The notes beneath the pieces were generated by a model. That model made no database searches, was not told the DNA's origin, and was given only the letters and a program-made list of their open reading frames with translations. This document shows, piece by piece, positions 1-6,616 of a DNA stretch of 15,164 nt. The stretch is from contig VBHV01000097.1 in the NCBI GenBank assembly GCA_005881995.1, positions 17,819-32,982 of the forward strand, given 5' to 3'. Source of the DNA: Chloroflexota bacterium. Lineage in GTDB: Bacteria > Chloroflexota > Ktedonobacteria > Ktedonobacterales > Ktedonobacteraceae. Numbering within the stretch: position 1 is the stretch's first letter; the number at the start of each line of letters is the position of its first letter. A program made the translations under genes and the position numbers.

Positions 1-76
1 GAGTGTGTGATAAGATGGAAGTGTGATATCTATTACCGTAGCGCGTTTCTGGCAAATTAGAGTGAGTGATACGCGT

Positions 77-379
77 ATGCGATCAACAGCAAGAGAACCC
101 TTTTTGCAGGTCAATACATCCAGGGGGAATCCCATTCCAACTCGTTATGGGCAAATAGTCCCTGTCGCAAGAGTGGTGAAGTTGCGCTGGCCTGGCGGCG
201 GATTGAACTGGAATCGACCGGCAGCCGTTGAGGTGCAGCAAGGCCAGTCTTCGCGCAGGGTGCCTATCAACGACGCCACCTCGCGCACTATTTTCACCAT
301 CGTATTGACCGGATTGGCAGTAGCCCTCGGTATGTCAACATTTCTGAAGAGAAGAAGGAGACACAAACATGATCGATGA
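77..379 (+). CDS. Small membrane-anchored protein upstream of gerW
   Basis: I do not recognise a family. The frame encodes about 100 residues from ATG 77; in-frame GTG codons at 62 and 23 are alternative starts, and none has a strong ribosome binding site. The N-terminal two thirds are polar and include the motif KLRWPGGGLNWNRP. Near the end lies one hydrophobic stretch (TIFTIVLTGLAVALGMSTFL), followed by a very basic tail (KRRRRHKH). This suggests a single-pass protein with its tail in the cytoplasm. The frame overlaps the start of gerW by 11 bases, and the gerW ribosome binding site lies inside it, so the two are probably co-transcribed and translationally coupled. That pairing supports it being real and suggests a spore or membrane role, but the function is unknown. 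Confidence 0.55.
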   Translation: MRSTAREPFLQVNTSRGNPIPTRYGQIVPVARVVKLRWPGGGLNWNRPAAVEVQQGQSSRRVPINDATSRTIFTIVLTGLAVALGMSTFLKRRRRHKHDR

Positions 380-803
380 GAAAATCGCAAAGGCCCCCGT
401 AACAGGTTCCGTAGAGCAGGTCATGACTGAACTTGTGCACAGTGCAAATGTAAACGCCGTCTTTGGACAGCCGGTAGAGCGTGAGGGAGCAACCATTATC
501 CCTTGCTCCGAAATCGCTGTGGGTCTCGGTTTGGGCTCTGGCGCAGGTCCTGTCGATGAACGAGGCAACTCGACCGGGGGCGGCAGTGGCGCCGGTGGTG
601 GCAGCCGGGGACGACCCGTTGCCGTCATCGTCGTGACTAGAGACGGCGTGCGCGTCGAACCAATACTCGACCTCACGAAAGTTGCCCTGGCTGGCCTCAC
701 CACCGGAGCTTTCATGCTCTTATGGCTTGGCAGGCTTACCGGCCTCGGTCGCAAAGGCAAAGGTCCATCGTTCACTCAGTTAGAGAAAGCGATCAAAGCA
801 TAA
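369..803 (+). CDS. gerW: GerW/YtfJ family sporulation protein
   Basis: The 144-residue product matches the GerW (YtfJ) spore protein family. Residues 1-60 carry the typical run: a helical start, then VFGQPVEREGATIIPCSEIA and a glycine-rich VGLGLGSG stretch. Residues 66-82 are a Gly/Ser linker, and residues 83-104 contain VAVIVVTRDGVRVEPI, the conserved strand region. The C-terminus adds a short hydrophobic stretch (about 105-120) and a basic tail. In Bacillus the family is produced in the forespore and affects germination; here this implies a sporulating organism. The start is clear: AGAAGGAG ends at 360, eight bases before ATG 369. It overlaps the small upstream membrane-protein frame. About 145 bases past the stop lies the long hairpin at 948-1026. 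Confidence 0.85.
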   Translation: MIDEKIAKAPVTGSVEQVMTELVHSANVNAVFGQPVEREGATIIPCSEIAVGLGLGSGAGPVDERGNSTGGGSGAGGGSRGRPVAVIVVTRDGVRVEPILDLTKVALAGLTTGAFMLLWLGRLTGLGRKGKGPSFTQLEKAIKA

Positions 804-947
804 CTGGAACATCACCTCATACATGGCACCTACCCGCCCTGCCAACGCTGCTTCGCAGGTCTCTATCCAGCGTACCAACGCGCTTCGCGCTACTGCTGCG
901 CAGTCAGGTACGCGGCAAGGACTGCTAGTGCTGCGCACTCAGGCAGG

Positions 948-1026
948 ACGAATGAAGCACCCGTAACGAGCAAGCCAGCCATCTCACTGAGATAGCTGGC
1001 TTGCTCGTTACGGGTGCTTCATTCGT
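948..1026. terminator. Long perfect hairpin between convergent genes
   Basis: The arms 948-979 and 995-1026 are perfectly complementary over 32 bp. The 15-base centre (980-994) can pair further as ATCTC/GAGAT around ACT. No T-run follows on either strand. It sits between the ends of gerW (+) and the CHAP gene (-), so a two-way terminator or mRNA 3' end protector is the simplest reading. The 804-947 stretch upstream of it shows no convincing gene. Confidence 0.7.
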
Positions 1027-1095
1027 TCACGTCACATACCACCGCGCGTTTCATGTGTCTTGCTCTCGCCGCAGCGCACAAGAAATGCTACACGC

Positions 1096-1869
1096 CTAGC
1101 GGAAAATGAAGGTCACTCCAGGACCAGGAGTAAACTCTACATTCGTGACTTGCCAAGGATACGCGCCCCAACTCATATTGCTCGCTATCACATGACCATT
1201 ACTTAAAATCTTCTCGACGACGGCTACATGTCCCAGTCCAGAGGCCCCCTGCACACCTGGCTGTAGATCAATGATGGCTCCCACTACCGGCTTGCCGGAC
1301 ACATGCCAGCCAAATTCATACGCGCGAGCCGTCCATTCCCAGGCGTTCGCCTGTGTGTGCCACGGCACAAATACTCCATGCAATCGGAAATAGCGCTGAT
1401 CGGCCCACCAGGTACAACTCCCATAGGGGAACACATTCCCGCCACCCGTCGTACCTGTTGGTGGAGCAGTAGTCGTCGGCGTCCCCTGTGTTGGTGAAGT
1501 AGTAGTCGTTGGCGTCCCCTGCGTTGGTCCGTTATGGACTCCTTCACTCTGCACCAGTTGACTTCTCAGCGGAGCGACATGTATTGCTACTTTCCCCGCT
1601 GCGCTGTGCCGGGGCTTCCATTGTAATGCTGCCTGGTGGTGTATCCCTGTGTCATCTGACACCTGATAGACCGTACCGGTATCTCCCACCTGATACGCTG
1701 TACACGGAGAACAGGGCGAAGATGGTTGAGCATGAGTCCTCCCCAACGCCGCACTCTGGCTATACCCGAAAACAGTCACACCCAGCAGCGCTACTGTCCC
1801 AAAACCTGTTACTACATTTGACGCTTTACGTGATTGAAAGAATTTCCAAACTCGTTGGTGTATTCGCAA
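1096..1869 (-). CDS. Secreted CHAP-domain cell-wall amidase/peptidase
   Basis: The C-terminal ~110 residues form a CHAP domain (NlpC/P60-like cysteine amidase or endopeptidase). The catalytic Cys lies in FPYGSCTWWADQRYF, the His in SGLGHVAVVEKI, and the Glu of VVEKI may be the third residue. The N-terminus has a basic segment then a hydrophobic one (VVTGFGTVALLGVTVFGYS), a signal peptide or anchor. Between them is a low-complexity linker with two copies of PTQGTPTTT (1462-1527), typical of exported wall-active enzymes. I chose the TTG at 1869 because AAAGGAAAGG lies just upstream of it. The frame stays open to a GTG at 1944, which would add 25 residues but has no visible ribosome binding site. 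Likely role: peptidoglycan remodelling or lysis. No immunity-like partner is adjacent. Confidence 0.8.
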   Translation of the reverse strand: MRIHQRVWKFFQSRKASNVVTGFGTVALLGVTVFGYSQSAALGRTHAQPSSPCSPCTAYQVGDTGTVYQVSDDTGIHHQAALQWKPRHSAAGKVAIHVAPLRSQLVQSEGVHNGPTQGTPTTTTSPTQGTPTTTAPPTGTTGGGNVFPYGSCTWWADQRYFRLHGVFVPWHTQANAWEWTARAYEFGWHVSGKPVVGAIIDLQPGVQGASGLGHVAVVEKILSNGHVIASNMSWGAYPWQVTNVEFTPGPGVTFIFR

Positions 1870-1944
1870 AATACCTTTCCTTTGGTGTTCAACTTGCAGC
1901 ACCCGCAAGCGATTGCCCACGTGCTTCCATATGGCAAGCAGCAC

Positions 1945-2281
1945 CTACTGCAAACTTACAACGGGGAAGCATTGGCAACATTGCATATATTACCACATGC
2001 AATTTGAAACATCATGAAACAATATGAAATATAGCAAAAATTGGCTATTGAAAATAGACTTTGAGAGAGATACATATAGTAACGGGTGAAGTAGATTTTT
2101 CCACTGATTCAGTGAATAATTCAATAGGTCGATAACGGCCTTCCAGCCTGGTACTTCAGGGCCATTAGACCCTAACAATCCTACCTTGCTCGTTGCATAA
2201 TTGGGGGTAAAGGACACTTTTTGTCCTTCTACCAACTGGTAGCTATCAAACATATCAGGTCGTCTTACGGAAGGATGATAG
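1945..2281. other. Divergent intergenic region, CHAP gene / SDR gene
   Basis: No convincing gene. The left part is AT-rich and holds three phased TGAAA repeats (2005-2030). A small stem (AAGGACA/TGTCCTT, loop CTTTT) lies at 2210-2228, about 50 bases before the SDR start. A GGAAGGA ribosome binding site for the SDR gene is at 2269-2275. On the minus strand an open frame from ATG 2253 to 1990 begins with a peptide reminiscent of the second half of a cold-shock domain; it is not annotated as a gene. No promoter with a good -35/-10 pair was found for either gene. Confidence 0.5.
2005..2030. repeat. Three TGAAA(C/T) repeats at 10-bp spacing
   Basis: TGAAAC at 2005, TGAAAC at 2015 and TGAAAT at 2025 repeat at exactly 10 bp, so they would lie on one face of the helix. 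They are 40-160 bp upstream of the possible CHAP starts on the minus strand. This could be a cooperative protein-binding site, but AT-rich DNA produces such patterns by chance. Confidence 0.35.
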
Positions 2282-3322
2282 ATGCGAGTACTGATCACAG
2301 GCGCCACCGGTTTGCTCGGTGGGCACCTGATTAAAGAATTACAGCAGCGCGGTGAGGATATTCGCGCGCTGGTGCTGCCCGTAGAAAATGCAGATAAATT
2401 GACAAAGCAAGGTGTTGAAGTCGTGCGGGGAGATATCACCGACGCGCACACGCTGGCACCCGCCGTCAAAGATGTCGAGCTGGTATTCCACCTGGCCGCA
2501 ATGATGGGCGTATGGCGTCCCATTGCGGATTACCGGCTGGTGAACGTGACCGGCTCAGAAAATCTCTATAAAGCGGCTCAGGCGGCAGGTGTGCGTCGCT
2601 ACGTCCATACCAGTTCGCATTGTGTTTATGGCCTGGGATTTGGGCGTTTCTTGACGGAAAAAGACGCTTTGCGGCCCGATACCCACCCATATAGCGTCAC
2701 GAAAGCGGAGGGTGATCGTTTGATGCGACGCCTCATGCTGAACAGCAAGGTCGAGACCGTCATTCTTCGTCCAGGTAGTTTCTTCGGCCCCGGAGACCGC
2801 CTGAACTTTGGGCGTATGGCCCAAAGGATGAAAGATGGCAAGGGCGTGATTATCGGGCGCGGGGATAATCACCTGCCATTCTGCTACATCACCGATATTG
2901 TACAGGGCTTCATGCTGGCTGCCTATCACGTGAACGCCCCTGGCAACGTCTACAATATCACCAATGACCATCCACTGACCCAGCTGGAGATGTTCAACGA
3001 GATCGCCGACGCTGTAGATGGCATCCGCCCAATGCGGCATCTTCCTTACCTGCCCATCTACTACGGTAGTATCGTTGCAGAGAAGGTAGTTGCTCCGGTG
3101 ACACACAAGGAGCCATTCGTGACAACACATGGCGCCTTAATGTTCGGCAGCGACAACAAGCACAGCATAGAGAAGGCGCGGCGCGAACTAGGCTTTGAGC
3201 CAAAAGTAGACCTGCGTACCGGTATCAGACTCGCGGCTGAGTGGTTCAACGCGGGTGGTATGAATGAAGTGGCTGTTACTCAGGCCAGCCAGAACGCGCC
3301 TCTGGCAGGTGCGATGAAATAA
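2282..3322 (+). CDS. NAD(P)-dependent epimerase/dehydratase (extended SDR)
   Basis: A 346-residue extended short-chain dehydrogenase/reductase. The N-terminus MRVLITGATGLLGGHLI carries the Rossmann motif (GATGLLG, residues 7-13). Residues D51-I52 (GDITD) and H70-LAA follow the usual order. The catalytic set is Ser around 111-112 (TSSHCVYG), Tyr137 and Lys141 (YSVTK). RPGSFFGPGD and the later NVYNITND match the sugar-epimerase / 3-beta-HSD / dihydroflavonol-reductase branch. Length is normal. It should oxidise or reduce a nucleotide-sugar, sterol-like or polyketide-like substrate in the cytoplasm; the substrate cannot be told from sequence. GGAAGGA at 2269-2275 gives a good start at ATG 2282. 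It stands alone, ending two bases before a strong hairpin. Confidence 0.88.
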   Translation: MRVLITGATGLLGGHLIKELQQRGEDIRALVLPVENADKLTKQGVEVVRGDITDAHTLAPAVKDVELVFHLAAMMGVWRPIADYRLVNVTGSENLYKAAQAAGVRRYVHTSSHCVYGLGFGRFLTEKDALRPDTHPYSVTKAEGDRLMRRLMLNSKVETVILRPGSFFGPGDRLNFGRMAQRMKDGKGVIIGRGDNHLPFCYITDIVQGFMLAAYHVNAPGNVYNITNDHPLTQLEMFNEIADAVDGIRPMRHLPYLPIYYGSIVAEKVVAPVTHKEPFVTTHGALMFGSDNKHSIEKARRELGFEPKVDLRTGIRLAAEWFNAGGMNEVAVTQASQNAPLAGAMK

Positions 3323-3324
3323 GC

Positions 3325-3365
3325 ACACAAATGGCCTGCTGACAAGCGCAGCAGGCCATTTGTGT
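3325..3365. terminator. 17-bp perfect hairpin between convergent genes
   Basis: Arms ACACAAATGGCCTGCTG (3325-3341) and its exact complement (3349-3365) flank a seven-base loop. It begins two bases after the SDR stop and ends seven bases from the stop of the minus-strand zinc-ribbon gene. There is no long T-run on either strand. Best read as a shared two-way terminator. Confidence 0.8.
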
Positions 3366-3372
3366 AATATCC

Positions 3373-3648
3373 CTATTCTGCTGTCGTAGAGACCTTCTTC
3401 CCTGCTCCCTTGAAGCCAAACTTCTTGATTGTGGAGCGCAGCCAGGGAGCGGTCGGGCCATCATCAATTTTCTTGCTCGTCTGTACAAGAAATGAGGCCG
3501 ACTGCGGTCGCGGCGGGAGTTCATTGGATTCACGCAGCGAAGCAAGTTCTGAATAATGCTGGAAGGCCCAGTACATATTCACCCGGCACCCTTTGCAATT
3601 CTTCACATCGTCATCATTTTCGGTTCCGCACTGTGGACATACTGTCAT
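3373..3648 (-). CDS. Small zinc-ribbon protein
   Basis: A 91-residue protein starting MTVCPQCGTENDDDVKNCKGC. Two CxxC pairs (CPQC and CKGC, residues 4-21) form a rubredoxin-like zinc ribbon; the rest is polar with a basic C-terminus (TIKKFGFKGAGKK). The ribbon type is common in small membrane-associated or scaffold proteins of unknown role. I start it at ATG 3648, with CAAAGGGGG eight bases upstream; the frame extends to 3702 but that part lacks a better start signal. It follows the response regulator by 57 bases on the same strand, so it may be co-transcribed. Between them a weak ACCCT/AGGGT stem lies at 3675-3687. The function is unknown. Confidence 0.7.
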   Translation of the reverse strand: MTVCPQCGTENDDDVKNCKGCRVNMYWAFQHYSELASLRESNELPPRPQSASFLVQTSKKIDDGPTAPWLRSTIKKFGFKGAGKKVSTTAE

Positions 3649-3705
3649 GGTTGTTTCCCCCTTTGTGTACATATACCCTATAAGGGTTATCGGTTCATTC
3701 AAGCA

Positions 3706-4368
3706 TCAAATCAGGCCCATACGCATAGCCTCGGCGACGGCCTGCGCTCTATCGGTCACCTGCAATTTGCGATAGATATCCTGCATCTTGCGTTTGACCG
3801 TAACCTCGCTCCAAAACTGGCGCGCTGCAATCTCTTTATTGCTGCAACCCTCCGCCGCGAGCCGCACCAATTCAATTTCAATATCGCTTAAGCCTGAACG
3901 CACTCGTTCCTGCTCTTTAGTAAGTCGTTCAAATTCGCCCAATACCTGGGTGATCGCATGTGGTTCACCAACCACCCGCTCGCCCCGATACACCGAGCGC
4001 AAGGATGCCAATAGCTCATCGATGGGTAACGCCTTCTGAAGATAGCCATGCACACCCAGGCGCATAGCGCGGAAAAGATGCCCATCATCCGTAAAGCCGG
4101 TGACGATCACAATGCGTGTGTTTGGACAGGCACGCAGTAATTGCTGCGCGATATCAAGTCCATTCGCATTCCCCAGAAAAATGTCGAGCAAGACGATATC
4201 TGGCTGCAGTTGCTTCGCCAGCATCACCGCTGCATTTCCAGTCGCGGCCTGCCCTACCACCTCAAAATCTTCCTGTTCGCTCAGCATAGTGCAGAGGCCT
4301 TTACGGACTACCTCGTGGTCATCCACGACCAGGACTCTTATCACCGCCTGTTGTGTTTGGCTTTCCAT
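3706..4368 (-). CDS. NarL/LuxR-family response regulator
   Basis: The 220-residue protein has a receiver domain (residues 10-125) with the acidic pair D16-D17, phospho-acceptor D62 (IVLLDIF), T90 and K112 (LQKALP). A LuxR-type helix-turn-helix follows (about 158-215: LSDIEIELVRLAAEGCSNKE, then VTVKRKMQDIYRKL). All phosphorylation residues are present, so it should be controlled by a sensor kinase, but none is encoded nearby: it is an orphan here. The start ATG 4368 has AGCAAGG seven bases upstream. A good promoter lies at 4440-4468 on the same strand, leaving a leader of about 65 bases. Targets are unknown; the neighbouring zinc-ribbon gene is a possible co-transcribed partner. Confidence 0.9.
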   Translation of the reverse strand: MESQTQQAVIRVLVVDDHEVVRKGLCTMLSEQEDFEVVGQAATGNAAVMLAKQLQPDIVLLDIFLGNANGLDIAQQLLRACPNTRIVIVTGFTDDGHLFRAMRLGVHGYLQKALPIDELLASLRSVYRGERVVGEPHAITQVLGEFERLTKEQERVRSGLSDIEIELVRLAAEGCSNKEIAARQFWSEVTVKRKMQDIYRKLQVTDRAQAVAEAMRMGLI

Positions 4369-4439
4369 GTATTACCTTGCTCTTCTGTTTGGCCATACTC
4401 TTCATTACTATTTAACGACGCTCTCATCTCTCCTTCATG

Positions 4440-4468
4440 TTTATAGGATATTCTTCCTAACCAAGCAA
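4440..4468 (-). promoter_or_regulatory. Sigma-70-type promoter for the response regulator
   Basis: On the minus strand TTGCTT (4468-4463) and TATAAA (4445-4440) are separated by exactly 17 bp. The position, about 65 bases upstream of the response-regulator ATG, is reasonable. It is back to back with the plus-strand promoter at 4524-4552. Confidence 0.55.
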
Positions 4469-4523
4469 GCAACCTGGTCAAATGATTGATACGAATGTGC
4501 AACTTTCAAGATACGGTTGGGAT

Positions 4524-4552
4524 TTGCGCTAAAAAGAGCCATACAGGATAAT
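4524..4552 (+). promoter_or_regulatory. Sigma-70-type promoter for the coiled-coil gene
   Basis: TTGCGC (4524-4529) and GATAAT (4547-4552) have a 17-bp spacer. The predicted transcript start, near 4559, is about 30 bases before the gene, and an AGGAGAG ribosome binding site follows at 4581-4587. Confidence 0.55.
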
Positions 4553-4590
4553 ATGCTGTATATATCACTGGATTTCATCGCAGGAGAGAA

Positions 4591-4854
4591 ATGATGAATA
4601 ATCGAGAACAGCACGTAGAGCAGACCGAGCACGCGGATCACCAGGAAAAGCCCACTATTAGAAACGAGAACCGCCCGCGATTGCATATCGACCAGGGAAA
4701 CATCGCCTACGAGCTATTGCTCCTGCAGCAACGCCTGGCGGCCTACGAACAATTACATCTCGAAGAGATGACCGAACTGCGGCAAGAAATCGAACGCCTC
4801 CGCCGCACCTTCCTCCAAGAAACCAGTCCACAGCTACGCAAAATGGATGTCTGA
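4591..4854 (+). CDS. Small charged coiled-coil protein
   Basis: An 87-residue soluble protein that I do not recognise. Residues 1-35 are polar and rich in His, Glu and Gln, probably disordered. Residues 38-75 form a strong helix with heptad-like leucines (ELLLLQQRLAAYEQLH, then LRQEIERLRRTF), a likely dimerising coiled coil. There is no signal peptide or membrane segment. AGGAGAG sits just upstream of two adjacent ATGs (4591 and 4594); either may be used. It has its own promoter and ends 14 bases before a 58-bp palindrome. Such proteins may be structural adaptors, but no function can be given. Confidence 0.7.
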   Translation: MMNNREQHVEQTEHADHQEKPTIRNENRPRLHIDQGNIAYELLLLQQRLAAYEQLHLEEMTELRQEIERLRRTFLQETSPQLRKMDV

Positions 4855-4868
4855 TGATTCAAACATCC

Positions 4869-4926
4869 ATGCTGTATGGTCGGGGTGGTAGAAGGCATGC
4901 CTTCTACCACCCCGACCATACAGCAT
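4869..4926. terminator. 58-bp perfect palindrome between convergent genes
   Basis: Bases 4869-4897 are the exact reverse complement of 4898-4926, with no spacer at the centre (GGCATGCC). It lies between the stop of the coiled-coil gene (4854) and the stop of the radical SAM gene (4935). It would give an RNA hairpin on both strands and could extrude as a DNA cruciform. No T-run follows. Most likely a two-way terminator. Confidence 0.75.
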
Positions 4927-4934
4927 ATCAAACC

Positions 4935-6233
4935 CTACGCCTTTGCCTCCACGTTGTCATCGCTATGATGTCCGTTTCCATTCGATAAAGACGCGTCAAC
5001 GGCCATATTGATGACGGGCAGAACGGTTGCCGCTTTCCCATTCCCATTCCCACCATTATATATACGCGCCTCGTCAGCCGCGTTGATGACCGGCAGTTCG
5101 CGCAACTTCGCGGATTTACCGCCGCGCTTGCTCTCAATCACAGCTCCGGCAGTACCTTTCGCCACATCGATAGCCACACTCGTCAGCGTAGGTACATGGC
5201 AGAGCATATTGGTGTACGAGGCGTTGGCCAATGGGCAATAACACTCGCCCGCCTTAATGCTCCTGCGCAGTTCGTCGGCCTTCACCGTCGTCCAGGTTGA
5301 GCGAAAATCGTAGTTATGCTCGCGCAGGTTGCCAACGGATTCCGCGCGGATACAGCACGTCCACACATCCCCATTGGGAGCGATCTGCGCGGACGCCACA
5401 CCCGCCAGGCAAGGAATGATCTGCCGCTTCTCGACCAGCGTGCGCTTCACAATGTCATAGTAGCGATCACGGAATGCCTGTGTAATGCGCGAAACGCCGT
5501 TGAATTCGGCCTTACGAATGCCCTCTTGCAAGCGCTCGATCACCGGCTGGTACTTCTGAATAGGCGGCGTAATGCCCATCCCAACGGTATCCAGTTCCAC
5601 GCGCTCCTCCGCAATCTCGCTGATGAAGGAATCTGGCTTCAGTTCGTCCCGCACAAATGCGTAGATGTTCTCAAACTCGTCTACATTGAAATTCGAGATG
5701 ACTGTATGCACACCTAACGTGAAGTTCTTATAGCGCCCCTTCAAAGCCTTCAGACCGGCATACGTGCGCATGGCACGCTCGAAATTGCCCTTGACACCAC
5801 GCACGATATCATGCTTCACTCCAACACCATCCAATGAAAGGTTGACAATCACATCAGAGGTGGGAGCAGCCTTCAAGACGCGCTCGATGCGGTCCGGGAT
5901 GATCTTATCCTGGATGCCATTGGTAGGAATATTGATAATACCCGGACGGCAATGGCGATAAGCGGCCTCGACCATTTCCGGCAGGTCTTTGCGCAGCGTC
6001 GGTTCACCTCCGCTAAAGGTAAACCAGTAGGCATCTCTGCCGACAGACGCAAAGGTCTTGTCGTACTCTTCAATGGTGAAATCATCATTTGGACGCTGCC
6101 AGACATTGCAGGTTTTACAACGCGAGTTACAGCGATAGCTCACGCTAATCGTGAGATTCAGTGGAAGAGCAAGAGGTTTGCCCAGCGCATACGACGCCTG
6201 CATCTTCGCAATTTTTGGTAGAACTTCAAGCAC
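4935..6233 (-). CDS. Radical SAM protein with C-terminal cysteine cluster region
   Basis: A 432-residue radical SAM enzyme. The CxxxCxxC motif (C35, C39, C42 in YRCNSRCKTC) binds the 4Fe-4S cluster and SAM; FSGGEP (73-78) is the SAM amino-group motif and IPTNG (102-106) follows as usual. After the barrel, C275, C293-C294, C331, C333 and C345 suggest a SPASM- or twitch-like auxiliary cluster, as in peptide- or protein-modifying members. Residues 346-432 are a low-complexity tail in which LPVIN occurs twice 25 residues apart, each followed within about 20 residues by NGNG. Start GTG 6233 is supported by AAGGGAAGGG upstream. The gene stands alone; no precursor peptide is adjacent, so the substrate is unknown. 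Confidence 0.85.
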   Translation of the reverse strand: MLEVLPKIAKMQASYALGKPLALPLNLTISVSYRCNSRCKTCNVWQRPNDDFTIEEYDKTFASVGRDAYWFTFSGGEPTLRKDLPEMVEAAYRHCRPGIINIPTNGIQDKIIPDRIERVLKAAPTSDVIVNLSLDGVGVKHDIVRGVKGNFERAMRTYAGLKALKGRYKNFTLGVHTVISNFNVDEFENIYAFVRDELKPDSFISEIAEERVELDTVGMGITPPIQKYQPVIERLQEGIRKAEFNGVSRITQAFRDRYYDIVKRTLVEKRQIIPCLAGVASAQIAPNGDVWTCCIRAESVGNLREHNYDFRSTWTTVKADELRRSIKAGECYCPLANASYTNMLCHVPTLTSVAIDVAKGTAGAVIESKRGGKSAKLRELPVINAADEARIYNGGNGNGKAATVLPVINMAVDASLSNGNGHHSDDNVEAKA

Positions 6234-6616
6234 GTCTAATTCCCTTCCCTTCAGCCAGATAGCATGATGGATTCATATACTTCTCTCTCTATCTTACCTT
6301 CGGCCAGAAATACCTAAACCTGAGAGTTGTCGGTCTTTTTTTTGCCTTTTCCCCCAGCAATAGTCTTCTTTTCGCACAGCATTGACTCTGCGGAGCTTCC
6401 CGCGCTCTTAGTTTATAGAACGATTGGTATATGCACAAGCAACGTTGGTATCATGCCGTAAGTACCATTGTATCTTTGAGCCTTGTCCCTACACCTTTGC
6501 CGCGACTTGTGATAAAGTACAGGTACAAACCATTTCCGTTTTCTCGTCGTAAAAAAGAATAAGTAGGCAGTGAGCCACTGAAAAGCTAAGCTCTACTCTA
6601 TATTTTGGGGGAAACA
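6234..6616. other. Divergent intergenic region, radical SAM / sigma factor
   Basis: No gene seen in about 380 bases. It holds the ribosome binding sites of both flanking genes, a run of eight T at about 6336-6343, and an imperfect direct repeat (TTGGTAT at 6424, TTGGTA at 6445, each followed by ATGC or CATGC). I found no convincing -35/-10 pair for either gene. Confidence 0.5.

Noticed and set aside
722..928. Open frame overlapping the end of gerW
   Set aside because: No ribosome binding site, mostly in the gerW coding region in another frame, and low-complexity Arg/Ser product; a shadow frame.
1509..2027. Plus-strand open frame across the CHAP gene start
   Set aside because: It is antisense to a well-supported CHAP protein with signal peptide, and has no domain of its own.
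2210..2228. AAGGACA/TGTCCTT stem before the SDR gene as an attenuator
   Set aside because: A single 7-bp AT/GC-mixed stem without T-run or alternative structure; no support beyond chance.
3675..3687. ACCCT-ATA-AGGGT as a terminator between the response regulator and zinc-ribbon genes
   Set aside because: Only 5 bp with a three-base loop and no T-run; too weak to call.
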